A stretch of DNA of 64,000 nt, taken from NCBI RefSeq assembly GCF_005768555.2, contig NZ_VCHX02000109.1, positions 25,432 to 89,431 of the forward strand. Reading direction: 5' to 3'. Positions 1-8,427 of this stretch are shown here, in pieces (the stretch's first letter is position 1; every line of letters starts with the position of its first letter). Below the pieces are notes generated by a model. That model saw only the letters and a program-made list of their open reading frames with translations, was not told the origin of the DNA and searched no databases. The translations under genes were made by a program, and so were the position numbers. Source of the stretch: Streptomyces sporangiiformans. Its GTDB lineage: Bacteria; Actinomycetota; Actinomycetes; Streptomycetales; Streptomycetaceae.

Positions 1-57
1 CCCCATGCCGCCGAGTACCACCGTGCCCGAACGCAGTTGCCGTCGTGAGTCCGCCAT
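1..57 (-). CDS. start of an unknown gene running off the left edge
   Basis: Only the first 19 codons are inside the window, reading MADSRRQLRSGTVVLGGMG. The ATG at 57 is preceded by a good GGGGGAG ribosome binding site six bases upstream, which is why I believe the start. The short hydrophobic run after an arginine-rich beginning could be the start of a membrane segment, but nothing can be said about function. Its promoter should lie in 58-160. Confidence 0.5.
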   Translation of the reverse strand, partial: MADSRRQLRSGTVVLGGMG

Positions 58-161
58 GTCCGCTCCCCCGTGACCGTTCACCATCAACTTCTGGCCACCA
101 GCCTATAGATCATGGTCCCGGCTGCCGAAATCGGGTCCCAGGGCCTGTCCCGAGGGCATGG

Positions 162-191
162 CAGGCCGGGGCGGGGTGCCGCCCCGGCCTG
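162..191 (-). terminator. terminator after the beta-propeller gene
   Basis: A 13-bp perfect stem (162-174 with 179-191) closes a four-base GGTG loop, 12 bases past the TGA of the gene ending at 204. No U-tract is visible, as is common in high-GC actinobacteria. Confidence 0.7.
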
Positions 192-203
192 GGGGCCTTC
201 GGG

Positions 204-1559
204 TCAGCCGCCGGTCCGGGGCAGAAGGGAGACGATCTTGCTGCCGTCCCGGGCGACCAGCACATCCTCGTAGAGCAGGAGTTGGGGCGATTCCCTGTAG
301 ACGGGCCCCGGCCCCGGCTTGCTGATGTCGACGTGACCGCGCCAGACCTGCTCACCCGTGCGCAGGTCGAGGCCGGACAGATCTCCGGTCGGGCTGAGGA
401 AGTACACGACCCCCTGCCCCGCCGACACCACGGGAGACGCGATGCCCAGCACCGTGTCCCTGTCGGGCATCTTGACGCCCACCGGGCTGGTCCACAGGGT
501 CTTTCCCGTGGTCAGCGAGTAGGCCGAGGCCTTGCCCTTCCAGGATACGGAGATCAAACGATCACCGATGACCTCCGAGGCGGCCATCGCCCCCTCGACC
601 CGATAGGGGTGTGAGGTCTGCTTCCCGGCGCTGCTGATGGTGGTCAGCCGCAGGTCCTTGCGGGCCGCGTCCTTCGCTTCGATCAGGACCATCCGGTCCC
701 CCGAGGTCCCGATGAGTTGCGGCCTGCCGGGGATGGTCGTGACCTTCTTGGCACTTCCGGTGGCCGGATCGAGACGGAAGACGTCGGTGTCGTCCGGTTC
801 CTCGGCGTCCCGCGCGCACAGGAGATAGGGCACACCGCTCAGCACCGCCCGTTGGCACACGATGCCCTTGTCCCAGGTGTGGCGCCATTTCTCCTTGCCG
901 GTCAGCGGATCGAGGGCCGACATCGCGCGAAGCGACGGGGTGTTCGCCAGCACCGCGCCGTCGATGAGCATGGCGGCCTGGTCGGTGCGGTCGTCCTGCG
1001 GCATCTCGACCGTCCACAGCACATCGCCGGTGCCGGCGTCCACCGCCATCAGATCGGTGCCGCCCGCGTAGTCCCCGTTCGGCTGGTTCTTCGCGGTGTG
1101 GTTGCGGTAGGCGTAGACCACGCCGTCGCGCACGGCGAACGCGTGGTCAGGCCCGTCGCCTTCGCGATTGACCTTGACGGTCCACAGCCGCTCGCCGGTG
1201 TTGGCGTCGAACTTCGCGGCGTCGTACTTGGACCCGCTGCAGTACAGGGCGGAACCGTCCACCAGGCAGCCCCGCTCGCTGGCGCCCGGGGCGCCGCTCT
1301 GCCACGGCTTCCAGCCCTCCGGCGACGTCGCCGGCCGCGCGGGCCGGTCCTGCTCGGCCGTACCGCCGCCCCCGAAGCCGAACACCGCCCCCACGGTGAT
1401 CGCGGCAACGGCCACCGCCGCCCCCGCGGCCTGCGAGAAACGGCGCCGGCTGCGCCGCCGCACCACCTTCTCGGCCAGGTCCCCGGGCGCCCGCACCTGG
1501 TCCAGGGCGACCGCGTGCAGCGTCTCCCGGACCTTCTGCTCCACCTGCTCCGTCGTCAT
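204..1559 (-). CDS. membrane-anchored PQQ-like beta-propeller protein paired with an ECF sigma factor
   Basis: A 451-residue protein. Residues 1-45 are a charged cytoplasmic part ending in RRRSRRR, followed by one membrane helix (about 46-66) and a long outside domain. That domain has repeated G-x-x-LW blocks (TGERLWTV, TGDVLWTV, TGKEKWRH, TGKTLWTS, TGEQVWRG), typical of PQQ-like beta-propellers. The ATG at 1559 overlaps the sigma factor stop by four bases (ATGA), so translation is coupled. Topology and coupling suggest a sensor or anti-sigma-like partner, but no zinc-binding anti-sigma motif (HxxxCxxC) is visible, so this role is inference. A longer in-frame extension upstream is only shadow of the sigma gene. 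Confidence 0.8.
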   Translation of the reverse strand: MTTEQVEQKVRETLHAVALDQVRAPGDLAEKVVRRRSRRRFSQAAGAAVAVAAITVGAVFGFGGGGTAEQDRPARPATSPEGWKPWQSGAPGASERGCLVDGSALYCSGSKYDAAKFDANTGERLWTVKVNREGDGPDHAFAVRDGVVYAYRNHTAKNQPNGDYAGGTDLMAVDAGTGDVLWTVEMPQDDRTDQAAMLIDGAVLANTPSLRAMSALDPLTGKEKWRHTWDKGIVCQRAVLSGVPYLLCARDAEEPDDTDVFRLDPATGSAKKVTTIPGRPQLIGTSGDRMVLIEAKDAARKDLRLTTISSAGKQTSHPYRVEGAMAASEVIGDRLISVSWKGKASAYSLTTGKTLWTSPVGVKMPDRDTVLGIASPVVSAGQGVVYFLSPTGDLSGLDLRTGEQVWRGHVDISKPGPGPVYRESPQLLLYEDVLVARDGSKIVSLLPRTGG

Positions 1560-2107
1560 CCCTGGATCCCCTTCGAGGTATAGCTGAGCGGCTTCACCGG
1601 TTCCGCATGCCCTTCGGGCCCGAGCTCCGGTACGAGCACCCGGAGCTTGGCGAGCGACCGGTGCGCCGTACTGCGCACCGTGCCGACCGGGCACCTCAGC
1701 AGCGCCGCGACCTCGGCCTCCGGCAGGTCCTCGAAGTAGCGCAGCACGACCACCGCGCGCTGCCGCTTCGTCAGACGACCGAGCGCCGCCCACAGCGCGA
1801 TCCGCAACTCGGAGTCCGACCCGGCGTCGGCGTCCGTGCCGGACTCGGGCAGTACGGGCACCGTCGTCTCGGCGCGGTGCCTGCGCAGCCGCCAGCGATT
1901 GACCTGCTGGCGGTACATGACCTGGCGGACATACGCCTCGGGCTGCTCGATGTGCGCCCAGCGCCCGTAGGCCTTCATCAGCGCAATCTGCAGCAGATCC
2001 TCCGCGGCATGCCGGTCCCCGCCGGTGAGCAGCACCGCGAGCTGCAGCAACGCGGTGGAGCGCATCGCTACGAACTCCCGGAACTCGTCGTGACTCAAGG
2101 CCTCCAT
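1556..2107 (-). CDS. ECF RNA polymerase sigma factor, SigE-like family
   Basis: A 183-residue sigma factor. Region 2 lies around residues 8-75 (AAEDLLQIALMKAYGRW), and region 4 around 105-165 with the helix-turn-helix LPEAEVAALLRCPVGTVRS. It would direct RNA polymerase to a small stress or envelope regulon. The ATG at 2107 is chosen over a TTG seven codons upstream because GGGAGG stands just before it. It is followed with a four-base overlap by a membrane beta-propeller gene that may control its activity. No autoregulated promoter could be recognised upstream. Confidence 0.85.
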   Translation of the reverse strand: MEALSHDEFREFVAMRSTALLQLAVLLTGGDRHAAEDLLQIALMKAYGRWAHIEQPEAYVRQVMYRQQVNRWRLRRHRAETTVPVLPESGTDADAGSDSELRIALWAALGRLTKRQRAVVVLRYFEDLPEAEVAALLRCPVGTVRSTAHRSLAKLRVLVPELGPEGHAEPVKPLSYTSKGIQG

Positions 2108-2227
2108 CGACCCTCCCCTTCTCTGCAACCATCACGACGCGATGAGCCGCCCGCGGCTATCCCTCAGCGGGCGAGATTGTGTCTCCGCTCCGCCACCGAG
2201 TCCTCACCGGAGGTCCCGCGACACGCC

Positions 2228-3709
2228 TCAGGGGAGCACTCTGCACAGGGCGTCCAGCGCCCCCGACCAGGCGTGGTCCGCGGGTGTGCCGTAGCCCACG
2301 ACCAGGGCGTCCGACGGCTCGGTGGCGGCGTCCGCGTGGCGGTAGCGGGTCAGTCCGTGCAGCAGCAGGCCCTGCCAGGTCGCCGCCTGGACCACCGACC
2401 GCTCGGTGCCGGGCGGGAGTTGGAGGACGGCGTGGAGGCCGGCCGCGATGCCGGTGGCGCGTACCGACGGGGCGTGGGAGGCGAGCGCCGCGACGAGTTG
2501 GTCACGACGGCGGCGATAGCGGAGGCGGGACGCGCGGACGTGACGGTCGTAGGCACCCGAGGCGATGAACTCCGCCAGGGTGAGCTGGTCCAGGACCCCG
2601 CACGACCAGTCCGTGGCGCCCTTCGCCGCCAGGACCTCCGGTACCAGCGAAGGCGGCAGGACCAGCCAGCCGAGCCGTAGCCCCGGCGCCAGGGACTTGC
2701 TCGCGGTACCCACGTACACGACGCGGTCGGGGTCGAGGCCCTGGAGCGCGCCCACCGGCTGGCGGTCGTAGCGGAACTCCCCGTCGTAGTCGTCCTCCAT
2801 GATCAGCCCGCCGGTGCGCCGCGCCCAGTCCACGACGGCGGCCCGCCGGTCGGGCTGCAACAGCACGCCCATCGGGAACTGGTGAGAGGGCGTGAGCAGG
2901 ACCGCCCGTACGCCGGCCAAGGCGTCCGCGCGCGCACCCGTCGCCGCCCCCACGGGCTGCCACGCCGCTCCAGCTCCAGCTCCAGCTCCAGCTCCAGCTC
3001 CAGCCAAGTCTCCGGTGCACGTGCCGCGTTCGTCGAACGGCAGCGGTACCGTCCGCAACCCCGCCGCCTCCGCGACCTGCCAGTGCAGATCGAGCCCGTA
3101 CGACTCCACGGCGAGCGAGCGCAGCCCTCGTTGCCGCAGTACGGCACCGAGCAGCCGCAGGCCGTGCACGAAGCCGGAGCAGATGACGATGCGGTCGGGG
3201 TCGGTGCGTACGCCGCGGGCGCGGGCGAGGTAGGCGGCGAGTGCGGTGCGGAGTTCGACGCGGCCCCGTGGGTCGCCGTAGCCGAGGGCGTCGTAGGGTG
3301 CCGCGGACAGCGCGCGGCGGGCCGACTTGAGCCACTCGGCTCGGGGGAAGGAGGCGAGGTCGGGGTTGCCGGGTTCGAGGTTGTGCGTCGGCCCGCGGGG
3401 CGAGCGCGGCCGGGACGCCGTAGCCGAGTCCGGCGCCGCCACCACGGCCCGTGGTGCGACCCGCGTGCCCGAACCCTGGCGCGCGGTGAGCCAGCCCTCG
3501 GCGACGAGATCGGCGTACGCGTCGGCGACGGTGTTGCGCGCAATCCCCAGGTCGGCGGCGAGCGACCGCGAGGACGGCAGCCGCGTCCCCGGTGCGAGAC
3601 GTCCGCCCCGCACAGCCTCGCGCAAGGCGTCCGTGAGTCCTCGGCGCACACGGGCGCCGCTCAGGTCGAGATGCAGATCGACGCCCAGAGTGGCCCAGGT
3701 TTTCGCCAT
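2228..3709 (-). CDS. MocR/GabR-family regulator (GntR HTH fused to PLP aminotransferase fold)
   Basis: A 493-residue regulator. The N-terminal winged helix (about 12-80; LPSSRSLAADLGIARNTV, then the wing GWLTARQGSGTRV) is followed by a class I aminotransferase-like domain with SHQFPMG, DDYDGEFRYDR and the PLP lysine in TASKSLAPGLRLGW. Family members bind PLP and respond to amines or amino acids. Six copies of a hexamer encode an Ala-Gly run inside the catalytic-like domain. The ATG at 3709 has no ribosome binding site and may be leaderless. It is divergent from the AhpD-like pair 47 bases away, so control of that operon is likely. Confidence 0.85.
   Translation of the reverse strand: MAKTWATLGVDLHLDLSGARVRRGLTDALREAVRGGRLAPGTRLPSSRSLAADLGIARNTVADAYADLVAEGWLTARQGSGTRVAPRAVVAAPDSATASRPRSPRGPTHNLEPGNPDLASFPRAEWLKSARRALSAAPYDALGYGDPRGRVELRTALAAYLARARGVRTDPDRIVICSGFVHGLRLLGAVLRQRGLRSLAVESYGLDLHWQVAEAAGLRTVPLPFDERGTCTGDLAGAGAGAGAGAGAAWQPVGAATGARADALAGVRAVLLTPSHQFPMGVLLQPDRRAAVVDWARRTGGLIMEDDYDGEFRYDRQPVGALQGLDPDRVVYVGTASKSLAPGLRLGWLVLPPSLVPEVLAAKGATDWSCGVLDQLTLAEFIASGAYDRHVRASRLRYRRRRDQLVAALASHAPSVRATGIAAGLHAVLQLPPGTERSVVQAATWQGLLLHGLTRYRHADAATEPSDALVVGYGTPADHAWSGALDALCRVLP
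2967..3002. repeat. hexanucleotide microsatellite in the MocR gene
   Basis: Six perfect copies of GCTCCA, read on the minus strand as alternating Gly and Ala codons. Because the unit is six bases, slippage would change the protein by two residues without breaking the frame. Confidence 0.9.
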
Positions 3710-3756
3710 GGAAATGGACCATATACGTGGGCTACTCCGACCGTAGGGTCGAGGAC
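3710..3756. promoter_or_regulatory. divergent promoter region with candidate MocR operator
   Basis: This 47-bp gap separates the two divergent starts. It holds a direct repeat, TGGACCA (3715-3721) and TGGGCTA (3728-3734), five of seven bases alike and 13 bp apart. MocR/GabR proteins are known to bind direct repeats, so this is a plausible operator, but the match is short. A GAGG ribosome binding site for the right-hand gene is at 3751-3754. Confidence 0.35.
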
Positions 3757-4266
3757 ATGACTACGACGAACAACGCGGCCAAGGACACCTCGTACGTCCC
3801 CGAACACACCCCCCGTCTCGCGTGGGCCGAGCTCGCGCCCGACGTCTACAAGGCCATGATCAGGCTCGACACGGCGGCCCGGCGGGGCGTCGACCCCAAG
3901 CTCCTGGAACTGGTGAAGATCCGCGCGTCGCAGATCAACCACTGCGCCTTCTGCGTCGACATGCACTCCAAGGACGCGCTCGCGGCGGGCGAGAGCGTCG
4001 AGCGGATCATCCAGCTCAGCGCATGGGACGAGTCGCGGCACTTCTACACGGAGAAGGAAGTCGCGGCGCTCGCGCTGACCGAAGCGGTCACGGTACTCAC
4101 GGACGGATTCGTGCCCGACGAGGTGTACGACGCGGCCGCCAAGTGCTTCGACGAGGCCGAGCTGGCGCAGCTGATCGCCGCGATCACGGTGATCAACGCA
4201 TGGAACCGGTTCGGCGTGACCTGCCGCATGGTCGCGGGGCACTACCAGGCGGGCGAGCACAAGTGA
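3757..4266 (+). CDS. AhpD-like carboxymuconolactone decarboxylase family protein
   Basis: A 169-residue protein of the alkylhydroperoxidase AhpD-like fold. The catalytic signature is present: ELVKIRASQ, then HCAFC with the CxxC pair, then DMHSKDA with the histidine. Such proteins are peroxidatic thiol enzymes or oxidoreductases. ATG at 3757 is chosen because GAGG lies just upstream; an in-frame GTG at 3727 falls in the regulatory region. It overlaps the next gene by four bases (GTGA), and the two proteins are close paralogues, so they probably form a heteromer or duplicated unit. Confidence 0.85.
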   Translation: MTTTNNAAKDTSYVPEHTPRLAWAELAPDVYKAMIRLDTAARRGVDPKLLELVKIRASQINHCAFCVDMHSKDALAAGESVERIIQLSAWDESRHFYTEKEVAALALTEAVTVLTDGFVPDEVYDAAAKCFDEAELAQLIAAITVINAWNRFGVTCRMVAGHYQAGEHK

Positions 4267-4709
4267 CGGCTCGCACGAAGCTCCTCGACCCCGAGGTCGG
4301 CAAGGCCATGGCCGCGCTGAGCGCCGCCGCGAAGAAGGGCCTGGGCGACCCCGGGCTCGCCGAACTGGTGCAGATCCGCGCCTCCCAGCTCAACCACTGC
4401 GCGTTCTGCCTCGACATGCACCTCGAACTGGCCCGCAAGCACGGTGTGGCCGAGAAACAGGTCGAGCTTCTGAACGCCTGGGAGGAGGCGGAGGACCTCT
4501 ACAGCGAGCGCGAGCGGGCCGCGCTCGCGCTGACCGAAGCGGTCACGGTGCTCACGGAAGGCTTCGTGCCCGACGAGGTGTACGAGCGGGCGGCGCGGCA
4601 CTTCGACGACGCCGAACTCGCCCATCTCATCGGGCTGATCACCGTGATCAACGGATGGAACCGGCTGATGGTCAGCCGGCGCGTTCCGCCGGGGGGCCAC
4701 GCATGGTGA
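4263..4709 (+). CDS. second AhpD-like carboxymuconolactone decarboxylase family protein
   Basis: A 148-residue paralogue of the preceding protein, with the same ELVQIRASQ, HCAFC and DMH motifs and near-identical blocks such as ALALTEAVTVLT and GFVPDEVYE. It lacks about 20 N-terminal residues compared with its partner. It starts at a GTG that overlaps the upstream TGA (4263-4266), so it is translationally coupled. The next gene originally began inside its stop codon region at ATG 4703, showing that the three genes formed one operon. Confidence 0.85.
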   Translation: MTARTKLLDPEVGKAMAALSAAAKKGLGDPGLAELVQIRASQLNHCAFCLDMHLELARKHGVAEKQVELLNAWEEAEDLYSERERAALALTEAVTVLTEGFVPDEVYERAARHFDDAELAHLIGLITVINGWNRLMVSRRVPPGGHAW

Positions 4710-4745
4710 GCAAGGTCGAGGTCTTCCGCACGCTGCACCAGGACC

Positions 4746-5456
4746 GTGCACCGGGCGATCCTCCCCCACTGCCTTAACGGCGTGGGGGCACCCCCAGTCC
4801 TGCCCGGCCCGTGGGACGCCATCAGCGCGCTGGTCTTCGAGGCCGCCGGGTTCCCGGCGCTCGCGACGCCCAGCGCCGGGATCGCCGCCTCGCTCGGGTA
4901 CGAGGACGGGGCCACGCCCGCCGACGAGATGTTCGCGGCGGTCGCCCGCGTCGTGCGGTCCGTCGACGTGCCCGTGTCGGCGGACGTCGAGGACGGCTAC
5001 GGCCTGGCGCCCAAGGAGCTGGTGGAGCGGCTCCTGGAGACGGGCGCCGTCGGCTGCAACCTCGAGGACTCCCGGACGGGGGTCCTCAAGGACCCCCGGG
5101 AGCATGCCGACTGGCTCGCGGAGGTGCGGGCCGTCGCGGGCGACGCGTTGTTCGTCAACGCACGCGTCGACACGTTCTCGTGCGGGGACGCCGACCCCGA
5201 ACGGGCCATCGAGCGGGCCGACTTGTACGTGGCGGCGGGCGCCGAGTGCGTGTATCCGATCGGAGCGCCGCTCGACGTCCTTCCGCAGTTGCGGGCCGGG
5301 ATCGAGGTCCCGGTCAACGTGTACGCGTGGCCCGACGGCCCCGCGCTGGAGGGGCTGAGCGAACTCGCGGCGATGCGGGTGACGTTCGGTCCGCGCCTGC
5401 AGCGGTGGGCGGCCGAGGAGCTGGCCGGCTTCGCCCGCGCGTTGCGCGACGCCTGA
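4746..5456 (+). CDS. isocitrate lyase/PEP mutase family protein with disrupted start
   Basis: A member of the phosphoenolpyruvate mutase/isocitrate lyase superfamily (C-C bond lyase or mutase). Visible motifs are LPGPWDAISA at the first strand, the metal-site loop VSADVEDGYG, NLEDS and NARVDTF. The natural start is almost surely ATG 4703 (MVSKVEVFRTLHQD), overlapping the upstream stop. That frame now ends at TAA 4775-4777 because a palindromic repeat has been inserted and shifted the frame by one. GTG 4746 is the only obvious replacement start; it would give a 236-residue protein with a foreign N-terminus encoded by the repeat. All catalytic motifs survive, so it may be reduced rather than dead. 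Confidence 0.6.
   Translation: MHRAILPHCLNGVGAPPVLPGPWDAISALVFEAAGFPALATPSAGIAASLGYEDGATPADEMFAAVARVVRSVDVPVSADVEDGYGLAPKELVERLLETGAVGCNLEDSRTGVLKDPREHADWLAEVRAVAGDALFVNARVDTFSCGDADPERAIERADLYVAAGAECVYPIGAPLDVLPQLRAGIEVPVNVYAWPDGPALEGLSELAAMRVTFGPRLQRWAAEELAGFARALRDA
4754..4797. repeat. small palindromic repeat inserted in the PEP-mutase gene
   Basis: Three C5/G5 tracts form alternative hairpins: CCCCCAC pairs with GTGGGGG around a TTAA centre, and TGGGGG pairs with CCCCCA over a CA loop. It resembles the short GC-rich palindromes scattered between Streptomyces genes, here inside a coding region. Boundaries are approximate. Confidence 0.65.
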
Positions 5457-5489
5457 CAGCCACAGGTGTCGGACGCCGCGCGCCGGGCG

Positions 5490-6449
5490 TCACTTGGGCA
5501 GCCACGCCTTCCACGTCGACTCGTGGCTGCCCACCCACTTCTTCGCCGCCTCCTCGGGAGTCAGCTTCTGGTCGGCGATCATCAAGGAGACCGCGTTCTG
5601 GTCCTCGAGCGTCCACTTGAAGTTCTTCAGGAACGCGGCCGCCTTGCCGCCACCGCGGGCGAAGTCCGAGTTGAGGTACTTCTGCAGCGGGGTGTGCGGA
5701 TACGCGCAGGCGACCTTCTCCGGGTCGGCGTCACAGCCCTCCTTGTACGCGGGCAGTTTCACCTCGGTCATGGGGACCTTCTCGAAGAGCCACTGCGGTT
5801 TGTACCAGTACGTGAGGAAGGGCTTCTTCTCCTTCGCGAACTGCCTGATCTGGGTGATCTGCGCCGCCTCCGAACCCGCGAACACCACCTGGTAGTCCAG
5901 GTTCAGGTTCGCCACCAGCGCCTTGTCGTTCGTCACGTAGGAGGGCGAGCCGTCCAGCAGCTGTCCCTTGCCGCCGCTCTCGGCCGTACGGAACTGGTCC
6001 GCGTACTTGTTGAGGTTCTTCCAGTTCGTGACGTCGGGGTGCTGCTTGGCGAAGTACGTCGGGACGAACCAGCCGATGTGCCCGGTGACCCCGAGGTCGC
6101 CGCCGGGCGTGATCGTCTTCTTGTCCTTGACGTACCGCGCCTCCTGGTCCGGGTGGCCCCAGTCCTCCAGGATCGCGTCGATCCGCCCCTGGCTGAGCGC
6201 GTCCCACGCGGGGACCTCGTCGACCTGGACGGTGTCCACGCGATAGCCGAGCTCGTGCTCCAGCAGGTACTGCGCGACGGCCACGTTGGCCTGGGCGCCC
6301 ACCCACGACTGCACGGACAGGGTGACGGTCTTGGAGCCGGCCACGCCCGCGAAGGGCGAGGCCTGCTTGGTCATGTCGGCGGCCCCGCAACCGGTCAGCA
6401 CCAGCAGGGAGGACACACCGGCAACGGCCGAGAGCATCTTCCTACGCAT
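5490..6449 (-). CDS. glycine betaine/choline ABC transporter substrate-binding lipoprotein
   Basis: A 319-residue OpuAC/ProX-type binding protein. The signal peptide ends in the lipobox LTGC, so the protein is tethered outside the membrane. The mature part begins VTLSVQSWVGAQANVAVAQ and contains ILEDWGHPDQ, matching the quaternary-amine-binding family with aromatic ligand residues. It is the last gene of the betaine operon, one base after the permease stop (TGAGATG). Choline, glycine betaine or carnitine cannot be told apart by eye; the linked dehydrogenases favour choline or betaine. Confidence 0.88.
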   Translation of the reverse strand: MRRKMLSAVAGVSSLLVLTGCGAADMTKQASPFAGVAGSKTVTLSVQSWVGAQANVAVAQYLLEHELGYRVDTVQVDEVPAWDALSQGRIDAILEDWGHPDQEARYVKDKKTITPGGDLGVTGHIGWFVPTYFAKQHPDVTNWKNLNKYADQFRTAESGGKGQLLDGSPSYVTNDKALVANLNLDYQVVFAGSEAAQITQIRQFAKEKKPFLTYWYKPQWLFEKVPMTEVKLPAYKEGCDADPEKVACAYPHTPLQKYLNSDFARGGGKAAAFLKNFKWTLEDQNAVSLMIADQKLTPEEAAKKWVGSHESTWKAWLPK

Positions 6450-6450
6450 C

Positions 6451-8427
6451 TCAGGCCCCCTTCCTCGTACGGCGTTCCGTCGGCTGTGTCACCCGGTCGA
6501 GCATCAGGCCGAGGCACACGATCGCCGCGCCCGCGACGAGGCCGGTGGCCAGATCGCCCTGGGCGAGCCCGAACACGACGTCGTAGCCGAGCGCGCCGCC
6601 GCCGACCAGACCGCCGATGATGACGACGGCGAGGACCAGGACGACGCCCTGGTTGACGGCGAGGAGCAGCGCCGGACGGGCCAGCGGCAGCTGTACCTGC
6701 CGCAGTTGCTGCCAGTTCGTGGCGCCCAGCGAGCGCGAGGATTCCATCGCCGCCGGGCTCACCTGGCGCAGCCCCTGCGTGGTGATGCGTATGACGGCGG
6801 GGAGGGCGTAGACGACGGCGGCGGCGACGGCCGGGGCGCGGCCGACGCCGAACAGGGCGACGACGGGGATCAGGTACACGAACTGCGGCATCGTCTGGAA
6901 CACGTCCAGTACGGGACGCAGCAGCCGTTCGAGGCGCTCGCTGCGCGCGGCGACGGCGCCGATGGCGAAGCCGACGACCAGCGTGACCGCCACGGCCGCC
7001 AGTACCTGCGAGAGCGTGTCGAGCGACGGCTTCCACACACCGAGCGCGCCGATCGCGGCCATCGCGAGGACGGCGGTGAGGGCCGTGCGCCAGGTGCCGA
7101 TCAGCCAGGCGAGCGTGGCGACGATCAGCAGGACCGACCACCAGGGCAGGCCCTGCAGGCCGTCCCGCACGGGGTCCAGGACCCAGGTGGTGAAGTGGCC
7201 CGCCCAGTCGGCGGTGCCGCCCACGTAGGGGACGCCGGAGTAGAGGTGGGCGGTCATCCAGTCGACCGCGCGGTTCACCGGCTCGGCGATGTTCACGACC
7301 CAGCCCTGAGGCCAGTTGAGCCGGTCGGTGAAACGACCCGCGAGTGCTACGGCGACGGCGCCGACCGCCACGCAACCCCACCACACGAGGCCGGACTTGG
7401 CAGACGACGCGGAAGACCCGGAGTCTCCGAGCCGCTCCCCCGCCGCGCCCGTCACCCGGTCCAGGACGATCGCGAGCAGCACGATCGGGATGCTGGCCGC
7501 GAGCGCGGCGCCGACGTCGACCGAGGCGAGCGCCTGGTAGACGCGGTCGCCGAGGCCGCCCGCGCCGACGAGGGACGCGATGACGGCCATGGACAGGGCC
7601 ATCATGATCGTCTGGTTGAGGCCGAGGAGGAGTTCCTTGCGGGCGAGCGGGAGGCGGGCGGTCAGCAGCCGCTGCCGTGCGGTGGTGCCCATGGACGCGA
7701 CGGCCTCCATCACGCCGCCGTCGGCGCCCCGCAGGCCGAGCGCGGTGAGCCGGGCCATCGGCGGGGCCGCGTACACGACGGTGGCGATCACGGCCGCGGG
7801 GACGCCGATGCCGAAGATCAGCACGACCGGCAGGAGGTACGAGAAGGCCGGGAGGACCTGCATGGTGTCGAGTACGGGGCGCAGTGCGCGGTACGTACGG
7901 TCGGAGAGCCCCGCCGCCAGGCCGAGCAGCGCGCCGAGTACGACGGACGCGAGGACCGCGACCACCATGAGCGCGAGCGTCTGCATGGCGGGCACCCACA
8001 TGTTGAGCAGCCCGCTGACGAGGAACGCGACGCCCGTACCGATCGCCAGCCGCACTCCGGCCACCCGCCACGCGATCAGCGCCGCCGCGGCTGTGACGCC
8101 CGCCCAGCCGGCGGCGAGCAGGACGACGTAGACGGCACGGACGGAGAGGACGACGGCGTTGGAGACGTGACCGAAGAAGTAGAGGAACAGCGGGTGGCTG
8201 TCACGGTTGTCGATGATCCAGTCGCTCGTCTTGGTGAGCGGGTCGGAGACGTCGACGGTCAGGGCTTCCGGCCATGTACCGCTCGCCCAGCGGGCGTTGA
8301 CGACGGGTATGAGGACCGCCGCCACGACGGCGAGCAGCAGGAGCTTGCCGAAGGCGCGGTGTTTGACCACGCTTCTGGCCAGGGCCGCCGCGCCGGTGGC
8401 GGGAACGGCAGTGGTGGTGGCAGCCAT
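6451..8427 (-). CDS. betaine/choline ABC transporter permease with two fused permease domains
   Basis: A 658-residue membrane protein holding two copies of the binding-protein-dependent permease domain. Each copy has its own cytoplasmic coupling motif: MGTTARQRLLTARLPLARKE in the first half and GATNWQQLRQVQLPLARPA in the second. The usual OpuA/ProW permease has one domain and works as a dimer; here the dimer is built in one chain. ATG 8427 overlaps the ATPase stop by one base (TGATG). The transporter would import an osmoprotectant or its precursor. Confidence 0.88.
   Translation of the reverse strand: MAATTTAVPATGAAALARSVVKHRAFGKLLLLAVVAAVLIPVVNARWASGTWPEALTVDVSDPLTKTSDWIIDNRDSHPLFLYFFGHVSNAVVLSVRAVYVVLLAAGWAGVTAAAALIAWRVAGVRLAIGTGVAFLVSGLLNMWVPAMQTLALMVVAVLASVVLGALLGLAAGLSDRTYRALRPVLDTMQVLPAFSYLLPVVLIFGIGVPAAVIATVVYAAPPMARLTALGLRGADGGVMEAVASMGTTARQRLLTARLPLARKELLLGLNQTIMMALSMAVIASLVGAGGLGDRVYQALASVDVGAALAASIPIVLLAIVLDRVTGAAGERLGDSGSSASSAKSGLVWWGCVAVGAVAVALAGRFTDRLNWPQGWVVNIAEPVNRAVDWMTAHLYSGVPYVGGTADWAGHFTTWVLDPVRDGLQGLPWWSVLLIVATLAWLIGTWRTALTAVLAMAAIGALGVWKPSLDTLSQVLAAVAVTLVVGFAIGAVAARSERLERLLRPVLDVFQTMPQFVYLIPVVALFGVGRAPAVAAAVVYALPAVIRITTQGLRQVSPAAMESSRSLGATNWQQLRQVQLPLARPALLLAVNQGVVLVLAVVIIGGLVGGGALGYDVVFGLAQGDLATGLVAGAAIVCLGLMLDRVTQPTERRTRKGA

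Noticed and set aside
1560..2135. Long N-terminal extension of the beta-propeller protein
   Set aside because: It overlaps the sigma factor in another frame and is Arg/Gly-rich shadow; the ATG at 1559 with ATGA coupling is a better start.
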